A DNA stretch of 35,312 nucleotides, taken from Gammaproteobacteria bacterium. GTDB taxonomy: Bacteria; Pseudomonadota; Gammaproteobacteria; Enterobacterales; GCA-002770795. A program made the position numbers and the translations under genes. The stretch lies in NCBI GenBank assembly GCA_003696665.1, contig RFGJ01000349.1, positions 1 to 35,312 of the forward strand, written 5' to 3'. Positions 8,436 through 16,416 of the stretch are shown here, piece by piece (the stretch's first letter is position 1; each line of letters opens with the position of its first letter). Below the pieces are notes generated by a model. That model was not told where the DNA came from. It saw nothing but the letters and a program-made list of their open reading frames with translations, and made no database searches.

Positions 8436-11219
8436 TCAAACACTAGCAGCAACTTTCCCGCCGAGTGCTGCCGTCTTGGGAATTTGAATCGGTGTGCCAT
8501 CTCGAAGCGATTGCACCAAAGCACCTGCAAACTCAGAAAGCCCCTGATATGGGTCTTTGTGCGCCTTCATGTAGGCATCTCTGGCTATCTGCTCATGCGG
8601 GTTATTGGCAACCGCAGCAAGCTGATAGAAAGAGGGGTAATAGCGGCAATAGGTGTAGTGCCCTTCAGTGTCTAAAAGCCATTGCGAGTACACACCACTA
8701 GCCTTTGGGAAAAAGGCTTCTGAGGCATTGCGGCGCACCACTTCCTCTGGATAGCCCATGTACTTCACAAAACTCGGAATCGCACTAGTTTGAATCCGTC
8801 CAACCAAGCGAGTCGTTAAGTTTTGAACAATGCGTGAAGCTGACGGGGACTGATAGATGGTATCGGGGTCTTGCCCAGAGATAATTACCCGAACCCCAGC
8901 CTTTGCGCCGTTGGCGCAGAGCTTCGCCACCAGCGCGGCGATCTCATTGAACTGGAATAAAATCGGAGCCTCATCAATGAAAAAGATTGAAGCTGGTGAG
9001 GACAGCGCCCGACGCAGAGCCGCAGAGTAAGCAGACAGCGCCAAGATTGCAGCATCAGAATCATCTGACAGGTTTCGCAATGCAAACACCAGGAGTCGCG
9101 CATCGGTGGGAAAGCTAGAAGGAGCGGAAATCGCCTTACCCACACGAGACGTAATCCAGAATTTTAGCTGTAGTTTGACCTGACCCATCGCTTTAACCAC
9201 GTCGTCTGACATTTCGGTTAGCTCAAGACGGGAAAGCTCACAAAACGGCAAAAAATCTTTAAGCGTGGGCATTTCCTGCCACTCAGGGGAACCAAACCCG
9301 CCACGAATCGCCCGGTCATAGCGCTCCATGATTACCGGGTGATTGAAAAACTGCTCCAGCAGGATCACAATGAGCGATCGCACGGTATTACGGAACATCT
9401 GAGACTCCGCACTACCGCCAATCACCATTGTCATCAGCGCTCCCTCTAGAAACGAGAGGTAATCCTGCATCCGTTCCTGCTGCTGGTCTAGCGGAAGCTG
9501 GCGCAAATCAGGAATCTCAAAGAGATTATTATTCTCTGTCCCGATATCAAAATATGCACCCATCTTGCCCATGAAGCGGGTGTAGTCCGTGAACGTAGAT
9601 GTCCCATCAGGTTTGGGAAAGTCTAGAGCAACAATCGGCATCTGATGAGCCAATGCCTGAGTCAATACACCAGACACCAGAACCGATTTACCTGCGCGAG
9701 TTGTGGCAAAAATGCCCAGGTTACGATGCTGCTTGAATAAGTCCAGGTAAATCGGAACACCGCCCTCTTCTGACAGCAACTCAAACCCAGAGCGATCGCA
9801 CTGCCGAGGGCGCACCAAGGACATGAACCCTGGCGCTTCACTGGAGAGATAAACCATTCGACGATTGAACGGCTTGGATAAGATCTGATCCCAGGTGATC
9901 GGCAGCGTTTGCAACCAAATTTGCCATGCGTATTCAGTCTCTCGATCAATCCAAGCCGGACGACGAATGCAGGATTGCAGGTAACGACACGCCTCGTCGA
10001 GGTCGGCTGGCGTACTGCGGTGAATGGCGATCGCCACGCCAACATTTAGAGGAACAGCCCCCTCGTATAACTGTTCCTGCGCGGCAATCGTTTTCTTAGC
10101 CTTAATACTCGCAGCAACATCCACCGACTGTTTAGAGGATGCAAAATCGCTTGCCAAGATATTCTCTTTGGCTACTCGCTGCATCGCAGTTCGTACCAGC
10201 GCCTCATTGGCCTTGCTCAATTCACAAAAAATCTCAGTGTCAAACACTTGATCCCGTGACAGCAATTCCCAGAGATACCGAAGCTGAGAGTTGTAGCTAG
10301 ACCAACCAGAAGGCTTATCCATGAAGGTCATCAGCCCAACGTACTTCCCCTTCACCCGAACCCAAGCGCGATCGGCAACCGGGCAATCACGCTGACTTTC
10401 AATCAATAGTGAAGTGGGGTGTAGATCTGAACGAATTTCTTCTGAAATTCCCTCGTCAGTCATCTTGACCAACTGGGGCAACTCAGGCGGAGCCGATTGG
10501 TTGAATCGCTTCCAAACCCCTTCCCACAGATCAACCTCAGTCAGGGGGCGAACTTGCAGCCCCATTTTATTGGTCAATAACTGTTCCCAGATTTGAAAAC
10601 CATCCGTAAAAGCAGAGAAAAACAGTTGCTCGAACCTCAACTGTTGCTCCTCTGCTTCCTGTCCCGTCCACTTATTCCACAAACTTTGAGTCACACCCAA
10701 GAGCTTCTCAATTTGATCCGCAGAGCCAACCGCAGACGGTTCAACCGTATAGGTGACGTAAATACGCAGGCTTTTCGGCTTTCTCGCCCCCTGCTTTGTT
10801 AGCTCTCGAACACGCTGACGTTCACCCAACATCAGGAATTTCAGTTGAGGGCGATCAGCGAGTGAATACAGCCTAGAAAGCTCATCTTGCCTATCCCTGT
10901 CTGACGAAAATGATTCCATGTGAATCGTCATTGTCTCGCCTTCAGGGATATCCTTCAGCCCGGATTCAATCTTTTCAAAAACCTCTTTAGGCTCAGACGC
11001 TCTCAGTGTTGAGTGAATACCTTGACAATCAAAACCAAACACGATTTTGAAGTATTCACCCTTCGCACCCTTGCTTAAAACGAGCGCTCCAACACTTCGC
11101 CCCCGCATCTGAAACGCAAGAGGAAATTGAAACTGGAGATAGTTCTCGATAGCGGAGTAGCGTGTTTTTTCTACTCCGCTATCGACGACTTGAGAGGGGA
11201 TGTGATGCTGCAATTTCAT
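8436..11219 (-). CDS. virB4: VirB4/TraC-family T4SS ATPase
   Basis: A 927-residue protein, in the usual size range for VirB4/TraC. The N-terminal half (about 1-450) is the membrane-associated, non-catalytic part. The C-terminal half carries a Walker A motif 'TRAGKS' near residue 508 and a Walker B 'IFFIDEA' near 748. A later 'VIISGQDPDTI' segment fits the RecA-like Q/arginine-finger region. The enzyme hydrolyses ATP at the inner membrane to drive pilus assembly and substrate transfer. It is the most secure T4SS assignment here and anchors the identity of the cluster. No clear Shine-Dalgarno site precedes the ATG. It follows the VirB3-like stop by 10 bases, so coupling is likely. Confidence 0.95.
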   Translation of the reverse strand: MKLQHHIPSQVVDSGVEKTRYSAIENYLQFQFPLAFQMRGRSVGALVLSKGAKGEYFKIVFGFDCQGIHSTLRASEPKEVFEKIESGLKDIPEGETMTIHMESFSSDRDRQDELSRLYSLADRPQLKFLMLGERQRVRELTKQGARKPKSLRIYVTYTVEPSAVGSADQIEKLLGVTQSLWNKWTGQEAEEQQLRFEQLFFSAFTDGFQIWEQLLTNKMGLQVRPLTEVDLWEGVWKRFNQSAPPELPQLVKMTDEGISEEIRSDLHPTSLLIESQRDCPVADRAWVRVKGKYVGLMTFMDKPSGWSSYNSQLRYLWELLSRDQVFDTEIFCELSKANEALVRTAMQRVAKENILASDFASSKQSVDVAASIKAKKTIAAQEQLYEGAVPLNVGVAIAIHRSTPADLDEACRYLQSCIRRPAWIDRETEYAWQIWLQTLPITWDQILSKPFNRRMVYLSSEAPGFMSLVRPRQCDRSGFELLSEEGGVPIYLDLFKQHRNLGIFATTRAGKSVLVSGVLTQALAHQMPIVALDFPKPDGTSTFTDYTRFMGKMGAYFDIGTENNNLFEIPDLRQLPLDQQQERMQDYLSFLEGALMTMVIGGSAESQMFRNTVRSLIVILLEQFFNHPVIMERYDRAIRGGFGSPEWQEMPTLKDFLPFCELSRLELTEMSDDVVKAMGQVKLQLKFWITSRVGKAISAPSSFPTDARLLVFALRNLSDDSDAAILALSAYSAALRRALSSPASIFFIDEAPILFQFNEIAALVAKLCANGAKAGVRVIISGQDPDTIYQSPSASRIVQNLTTRLVGRIQTSAIPSFVKYMGYPEEVVRRNASEAFFPKASGVYSQWLLDTEGHYTYCRYYPSFYQLAAVANNPHEQIARDAYMKAHKDPYQGLSEFAGALVQSLRDGTPIQIPKTAALGGKVAASV

Positions 11220-11229
11220 TTCAATCTGT

Positions 11230-11604
11230 TCAATCTGATGTCAATCTAGTGCGCCTTGCCTTCCGTTTAACCTGCTCTCGATTATGCGAGACGCGATCGC
11301 GTCTCGCATAATCAAAAATAGATTGATACCGCACTCTACCTCTCGACCAGTTCGGAGTAGAAACAAATTTAGAAAGGAACCTCCAGGGGCGAGAACCAGT
11401 AAGAATCCACCAAGTTGAACAACCCCAGAAAATCATCAGAATCGTCCAAATCCAATCAAGCTGCAAAATTTGATTGCAGAGAAAGAAAATAGAAAAACTG
11501 ATGACAAACCAGGGGATTAAATGCTCTGCTGGAACTGGCCCGAACTTGGGTTGCGACCCCAACATGGGATTGACAGGACGATGCCGGATCTCCTCTCGAT
11601 CCAT
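11230..11604 (-). CDS. VirB3/TraL-like small T4SS membrane protein
   Basis: A 124-residue protein with two adjacent hydrophobic helices (about residues 27-50 and 52-70) and a basic cytoplasmic C-terminus. It sits directly upstream of virB4, the position and topology of VirB3/TraL. Its ATG overlaps the stop of the VirB2-like gene in a TAATG arrangement, pointing to translational coupling. The basic tail is encoded partly by a 34-bp perfect palindrome, which gives the arginine-rich 'ARRDRVSHNRE' segment. This is odd for the family and may be an inserted element. Confidence 0.6.
   Translation of the reverse strand: MDREEIRHRPVNPMLGSQPKFGPVPAEHLIPWFVISFSIFFLCNQILQLDWIWTILMIFWGCSTWWILTGSRPWRFLSKFVSTPNWSRGRVRYQSIFDYARRDRVSHNREQVKRKARRTRLTSD
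11280..11313. repeat. 34-bp perfect palindrome centred on a HIP1 site
   Basis: Bases 11280-11313 read identically on both strands. The left half is GATTATGCGAGACGCGA, and the centre is GCGATCGC. It lies inside the 3' part of the VirB3-like gene and keeps the frame open. No other copy was seen in the window. It could be an inserted palindromic element, a protein-binding site or, less likely given its place inside an operon, a telomere-resolvase target. Confidence 0.95.
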
Positions 11605-12194
11605 TACTGCCCTCCAGTCCCGCCAGCGCCAGCAGTACCACCAGCGCCACCCGCGCCACCTGTTACAATCCCAGCCAAGACATCGCCCATCGTTGCTGCA
11701 ACCACGATGATCAACGGAGTACGAGCCAGTGTTTGCCAGTCTTCTTGCTGCTGCATCTTTTGAATCACTTGAACTAGATTGATGCCGATATAGATGACAA
11801 AAATAGCCCGCAACACGTTAAAGATCAGAGGGATCAAAGAGTTGTTTTGGAGTCCAGGAATCGAGCGCCGCAACCAGCCCTCGGTCTGGTTAAAAAACTG
11901 AGCATGAGCAGGCTCCACCAACGCAATAAAGAGAACGGATGTGCAGAAAACACCAATCAGAAAACCCAAAATACGATTGGCATTCCAGCCCCGCGTCTTG
12001 CAGTAACGAGCAAATTGTTTCCAGCCACACTTGATTTCCCAGGGAAACACTAGCCCCAAGCCAAGAAAAGAATAAGCTGCCTGGAAATACAGTCCTTGAC
12101 TTACAGCATTTGCAGTAAACCAAGCCAATCCAATCGCAGAGGCGGCCTTCAGTAGATTGTTTTGATCGCAGACACTTAGATACCTTAGATACAT
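11604..12194 (-). CDS. VirB2-like prepilin with a long N-terminal leader
   Basis: The last ~100 residues look like VirB2. A hydrophobic segment ends in 'EPAHAQFF', a signal-peptidase-like site. Two further membrane helices and a Gly/Ala-rich C-terminus follow. VirB2 is the pilus subunit. Ahead of this lies an extra ~95-residue membrane-associated region, which normal prepilins lack. I place the start at ATG 12194 (GGGGGA just upstream). The frame is open to a TTG at 12287, but that version would begin with a Cys-rich stretch and lacks a ribosome site. The gene is first in the tight virB2-virB3-virB4 run and overlaps the next gene by one base. Confidence 0.55.
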   Translation of the reverse strand: MYLRYLSVCDQNNLLKAASAIGLAWFTANAVSQGLYFQAAYSFLGLGLVFPWEIKCGWKQFARYCKTRGWNANRILGFLIGVFCTSVLFIALVEPAHAQFFNQTEGWLRRSIPGLQNNSLIPLIFNVLRAIFVIYIGINLVQVIQKMQQQEDWQTLARTPLIIVVAATMGDVLAGIVTGGAGGAGGTAGAGGTGGQ

Positions 12195-12373
12195 AGATCC
12201 CCCAGCGCAAATAACAAGCGCAAAATACAAACACGAACAAGGAGAAGAAAGCCTTTCAGTTACGCATCTTAAAAATGCACAAAACAAAAGAAAACTGTGA
12301 AATACTCTGTTTTTTGACCTCTATTAAATGTGCATTCACGCAACCTCAGTAAACAAACCGAGAAGATCTAAAT

Positions 12374-12402
12374 GTACGGTTCAATACGGTACGGTTCAAT
12401 AC
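12374..12402. repeat. Short direct repeat at the end of the M23-SpoIID gene
   Basis: GTACGGTTCAATAC occurs at 12374-12387 and again at 12389-12402, spanning the stop codon of the peptidase gene. No function is apparent. Confidence 0.8.
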
Positions 12403-14591
12403 AGGCGAGATAGCCGAGTCCCCGGATAGTAATGCTGAAGGATTTGCCAGAAAGAAGCACCACGATTAGCGAGATCCGCCGCACCCTCTTGACTCATTCC
12501 ATTGCCTCGATGAACGCGATCTACGATGCTTTGGTTCGCGGCATACAGGCTTTCAACGACGCGATCGCCCACGGTCAACACCACGCCCTGTGTTGCTACA
12601 ACCGCATGGGATGTCGTAGAAAACTCCCGCTCAATGCCGCGATAGGCTTGATGTCGTTCTGTTGCAAACACATCAAACCATTCAGGGTTATGCGGCCGCT
12701 GGCGGTGGACTAGCGCATAAGACCGGGCCGCGATCGCCTGGGCCTGCAAAGCGTCCTCATCCCAACTCGGATAAACTTCAGAACCGACAACACTCAACAA
12801 GTAAGTTTCTAAATCAACCCAGTTCACTGCTATCAATCCACCCGGTCGAATTGCAACCAACAACCGACCTCGATACCAGCGACCATTAATCGCAAAGACC
12901 CCGCCACCTTGAGGCTCGATAAAGAACCCGGCTGGAAGTCTCTGCCCATTCACAAGGATGGAGCTACCGTCGCGCTGAACCAAAATCGACTGAAGCGATG
13001 GCAGTGTGGCAAGATGGCGACCATCAAAACCTGTGATCAACGCAGACTCCGACGCTGCAACCGCAAAGCGAGGAACATCAACCTGTAGCGCAACACGCAT
13101 AACATGAGGACTGCCAAAGCTTGACTGGCTTGACCGTTGTGCAGTTTGATAGCCAGCAGCAGCAGCTTTCAAGTCTTGTGCATATTGCACAATTTGGTTG
13201 ATATCTGAGGGAACCCATTCGCGCCCGTTCCATTGGCGCAACTCAAAATGCAAATGGGGGCCCGTGCTTAAACCAGTGTTCCCAGATAGAGCGATCATTT
13301 CGCCCTGCAACACCTCTTGTCCAGGGCGGACATGGATAGCGCTGAGATGGGCATATAACGACTGAACCGACTGAACCGCACCCCGCTCATGTTGCAGAAT
13401 CACGGTATAGCCATAACCACGCATCCAGCCTGCAAACTGCACAACGCCAGTCAGCGACGCGAGTACCGGAGTCCCGACAGGCACACCAAAATCAACCCCA
13501 CTATGCAGCCGCCGTCGTCCGGTAAATGGGTGGATGCGATCGCCATACCATGAGGTGATCCGAACAATATTAGGCAACGGGTACAGCGGATACTGTGCAG
13601 AATAAGCCACCGAAGAGTAGGGCAATGTTGACTGTACATAAGCCAAAGCCAACTGTGCAGAACTCGACGCTGTTACAGACGACCTTGCATTGGGCGATCG
13701 CCTCGATCGAGTCAAGACTGAAGATGAAGAACTTGAAGAACTAGCCGTCTGTGCCACGCTCCGACCAGACGAGGGCAGAGGCGGAGGCGAAGGACGAACG
13801 AACCGGAGAAACTCTTGAGGAACGTACACCCCCGACGATAACTGCACATAGCCGGGAGGGATATCGGAAGCTAAATCAAACTCCCTGCCAAGGCTGCTTC
13901 CAAGCGATAGTGCCTGAGCCTGAACCGCTACGCGCACAGGCTCAAAGTTTTTGTTTTTACTGAAATCCGCAGGCGCAGGCACACTAGGCGCAGGCACATT
14001 GAAATCTTCAAAATCTTCAGCAGTTTGAGGCAGAGGGGGAGCGGAGGATTCTGCGGGCGCAGGCGAAGGAGAAGGTGCAGGTGTGGCGAGTGCGCCTGCG
14101 TCTGCGTTGACAAAGCCTGAGATGTTAGTGGATACAGACCCAGGCGCAGGGTCAGCAGAGCGCTCCGTCTCAGCGACTAAACCATTCTCCAGCGGTTCAA
14201 CCGAAACAATGCCGTCAGAGCCGCCAGAGAAAGCTGTGCCCTGAGCATCGGGCACAGCATCAGCTTGGTTCTGTCTAGACGCAGCATCAGTAGTAGAAGC
14301 TGTTCCGCGAACGCCCCGAAACACGGAAAACTCACTACTGCTACCCGTATCTGCTACCAGCTCCGCCACGCCGTGAGTTACTGGCTCCCGAACTTCGACA
14401 CGCTCAGGCTTTTTCAGACTTAAAGAGTCCAACTTGTCTCCACTAGAACCGCCAGGAGTAACGGCAGCGTGTTTTTCCAGTGCTGAAAGTGGCAAGACCG
14501 CCAAACTTTCTGCACTAGCAATCTCTCCTCCGCCCATTAAAGCGGCGGCCGAGATACACACAGCTACCAATTTCCTGAACAGTCCAAACAT
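12396..14591 (-). CDS. Secreted M23 metallopeptidase fused to a SpoIID domain (peptidoglycan remodelling)
   Basis: A 731-residue protein starting at ATG 14591. A TTG at 14618 is in frame but has no ribosome site. A signal peptide covers about residues 1-28 ('GGGEIASAES'). A long disordered Pro/Ser/Ala region follows to about 340. The LytM/M23 domain (about 340-470) has the zinc motifs 'HSGVDFG' (near 362) and 'HLHFEL' (near 447), so it should cleave peptide cross-links. The C-terminal SpoIID domain (about 535-731) has the conserved Glu in 'SVVGSEVYPSW' (near 602), 'QAIAARSYAL' and 'GMSQEGA' (near 699). SpoIID enzymes are lytic transglycosylases. Being first in the T4SS cluster suggests it replaces VirB1 in opening the cell wall for the channel. 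Confidence 0.9.
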   Translation of the reverse strand: MFGLFRKLVAVCISAAALMGGGEIASAESLAVLPLSALEKHAAVTPGGSSGDKLDSLSLKKPERVEVREPVTHGVAELVADTGSSSEFSVFRGVRGTASTTDAASRQNQADAVPDAQGTAFSGGSDGIVSVEPLENGLVAETERSADPAPGSVSTNISGFVNADAGALATPAPSPSPAPAESSAPPLPQTAEDFEDFNVPAPSVPAPADFSKNKNFEPVRVAVQAQALSLGSSLGREFDLASDIPPGYVQLSSGVYVPQEFLRFVRPSPPPLPSSGRSVAQTASSSSSSSSVLTRSRRSPNARSSVTASSSAQLALAYVQSTLPYSSVAYSAQYPLYPLPNIVRITSWYGDRIHPFTGRRRLHSGVDFGVPVGTPVLASLTGVVQFAGWMRGYGYTVILQHERGAVQSVQSLYAHLSAIHVRPGQEVLQGEMIALSGNTGLSTGPHLHFELRQWNGREWVPSDINQIVQYAQDLKAAAAGYQTAQRSSQSSFGSPHVMRVALQVDVPRFAVAASESALITGFDGRHLATLPSLQSILVQRDGSSILVNGQRLPAGFFIEPQGGGVFAINGRWYRGRLLVAIRPGGLIAVNWVDLETYLLSVVGSEVYPSWDEDALQAQAIAARSYALVHRQRPHNPEWFDVFATERHQAYRGIEREFSTTSHAVVATQGVVLTVGDRVVESLYAANQSIVDRVHRGNGMSQEGAADLANRGASFWQILQHYYPGTRLSRLY

Positions 14592-14859
14592 GCAGAAGAA
14601 AGAAAAGCAAGAAGCCAAAGCGGATCGGACGTAGCAGAAAGCAGTCGCCCATCACATCGTCACCCATTGAAAAAATGCACATTCCCACAAGAATTACGGA
14701 AGTATTTCAAGGCGTGTAGTCGCACAAATCTTGACACTGGTAAATACCGAACTGTGCATTAAATCACCGAACTGTCACCGAACTGTGCATTAAATCCAGT
14801 ACCGGGAACGCTAGAAATGGTAGCAGGTCAAAAGGCGATAAGGCGATCGCCGTACATCA
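14592..14859. promoter_or_regulatory. Divergent promoter region with repeated ACCGAACTGT boxes
   Basis: This gene-free spacer lies between the T4SS cluster (leftward) and the acidic-protein gene (rightward). ACCGAACTGT occurs at 14746, 14766 and 14777. The longer ACCGAACTGTGCATTAAATC is exact at 14746-14765 and 14777-14796, 31 bases apart. A related AATGCACATT lies near 14676. The same GAACTGTGCAT core is at 22337, upstream of the partition operon. This suggests a shared repressor or activator. No confident -35/-10 pair was assigned. Confidence 0.6.
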
Positions 14860-16362
14860 ATGCCAAGAGCAAAATTTAAAAACCTCAAAAAAACGACCCC
14901 GATTCGCGTCCCGCAAGAGGTCAGCGGACAGACGATACAATTTGCACAAATTATGGACTCAATTGCAGGCCAGGATGGACTGCTAGTAGAGTGCAGAGTA
15001 ATCAACGTCAAACAAGGACAAGGACAAGGGGCTGAGGAGGCTGTTGTCAAGACGGTCAGATTCAGCCTAAACAGCCTCAACACCCTCGCCGTACCCGCAG
15101 AATCGACCCCAGCCCCCACAGTCCTCACTCAACCAGTCGATGAGGCGGCAGTCGATGAGGCAGTCGATAAGGCAATCGATGAGGCAGTCGATGAAGAACA
15201 TAGCGAGGGCAGATGGGAAGACGAGAAAGACGAGGACGAGGACGAGGACGAGGACGAACTAGAAGTAGAGGAGTTTAGAGCGATCGCGCTGGCAATGGTC
15301 ACAGGGCTGTCCAACGATTTCGACATGGACGAATGGAATGAGGACGAGGAGGAATACGGCAAACCTAGCAAACTAGAAGGAGACTTCAAGCTAGAAGGAG
15401 GCTTCAAGGAAGAACCTGACGAAGAACCTGACGAGCCAAAGGATGACTGCAATCCAAATGACCTCGACGATCTAGACGACTATACGCCCCCAAATGACCT
15501 CGACAATGACCTCGACGATGATCTAGACGACTATGCGCCCCATGAACATGAAGAAAACCCAGACCACGCCGAGGACAACAACGTACCCCCATCGCCCTTG
15601 AAAGAAGCTGAAAATCTCTACCCGTTCTACCCAGAAAAGGCAGAAAAGGCAGAAGAGGCAGAAGAGACATTCATCCCTTCCAGTAGTCCTGGCGGCTCCT
15701 TCAATCTCACACCGGCACTCACACCAGCAGGCTTCGATTCAGAAAAAACGAGAGCCAATTTGATGCTTATGCAAACAGCGACGCAAGCATCCCAAGCACA
15801 AGCATCCCAAACAGAAGAAGAAGCTTGCGGCAACACGACAACTTCAGATTCAGAAGATTCAGATTCAGATTCAGAGCCAAAGCCAGAGCCAGCAGCCAGG
15901 ATGGAGGAGTTTGCTCGGAAGCTATTCAAGCACTGGAGGATGCTGGTTATCAATCGAGGAGACAGGGACTACTGGGGACAGAAAGTTGACCTGGGAGACA
16001 TCCATAGCTCCGGCTTCAAGTCAACAAACGGAGTCATGTTTCTTTACCAAGTTGGAGTGCTACACGAAGCACGCGCAGGGATAAAACTACCCTGTGGATG
16101 CAAGATGGAGCTACACGCCGAGGGAAAAAGCAGCTACAAAATCAGAGGCAAGGAGTACGGATCAATCTCCTTCAGCTTTCCATCTCAGCAGGCAGAGCTA
16201 ATCGCCTCTGACGAGGAACCAATCGAGGAACCAATAGACAGCGAGAAGCTTAAGCTACCATCGACGACCATCAACACCATTCCCCGGCTAGAGCCAAAAC
16301 CCAGGCAACAGCAAGACCCTTTACTCCAAAAACTATTCAAGTTTTTTGCCGCCGCCAATTAA
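14860..16362 (+). CDS. Extremely acidic, mostly disordered protein of unknown function
   Basis: A 500-residue protein. Residues 1-70 look folded ('FAQIMDSIAGQDGLLVECRV'). About 85-350 is dominated by Asp/Glu runs with short repeats such as 'DEAVDE', 'EEPDEEPDE' and 'NDLDD', so it is probably disordered. A second folded part (about 350-450) is rich in aromatic residues and contains 'LPCGCKME'. A short basic tail follows. I do not recognise the family. Such charge could suit a histone- or DNA-mimic, or a chaperone-like secretion partner, but that is speculation. It is divergent from the T4SS cluster and convergent with the relaxase gene, with its own promoter region containing the repeated boxes. 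No good Shine-Dalgarno site precedes the ATG. Confidence 0.75.
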   Translation: MPRAKFKNLKKTTPIRVPQEVSGQTIQFAQIMDSIAGQDGLLVECRVINVKQGQGQGAEEAVVKTVRFSLNSLNTLAVPAESTPAPTVLTQPVDEAAVDEAVDKAIDEAVDEEHSEGRWEDEKDEDEDEDEDELEVEEFRAIALAMVTGLSNDFDMDEWNEDEEEYGKPSKLEGDFKLEGGFKEEPDEEPDEPKDDCNPNDLDDLDDYTPPNDLDNDLDDDLDDYAPHEHEENPDHAEDNNVPPSPLKEAENLYPFYPEKAEKAEEAEETFIPSSSPGGSFNLTPALTPAGFDSEKTRANLMLMQTATQASQAQASQTEEEACGNTTTSDSEDSDSDSEPKPEPAARMEEFARKLFKHWRMLVINRGDRDYWGQKVDLGDIHSSGFKSTNGVMFLYQVGVLHEARAGIKLPCGCKMELHAEGKSSYKIRGKEYGSISFSFPSQQAELIASDEEPIEEPIDSEKLKLPSTTINTIPRLEPKPRQQQDPLLQKLFKFFAAAN

Positions 16363-16409
16363 AATCTGCTGATTAAAATCTGCTGATTAAAATCTGCTGA
16401 TTAAAATCT
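16359..16409. repeat. 14-bp tandem repeat between convergent genes
   Basis: TTAAAATCTGCTGA repeats at 16359, 16373 and 16387, with a partial fourth copy. It begins at the stop codon of the acidic-protein gene and ends just before the relaxase stop. It does not form an obvious terminator hairpin. Confidence 0.9.
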
Positions 16410-16416
16410 AAAATCT

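Noticed and set aside
12195-12287. Upstream TTG start for the VirB2-like protein
   Set aside because: It adds a Cys-rich stretch without a ribosome site; ATG 12194 is more plausible, though not proven.
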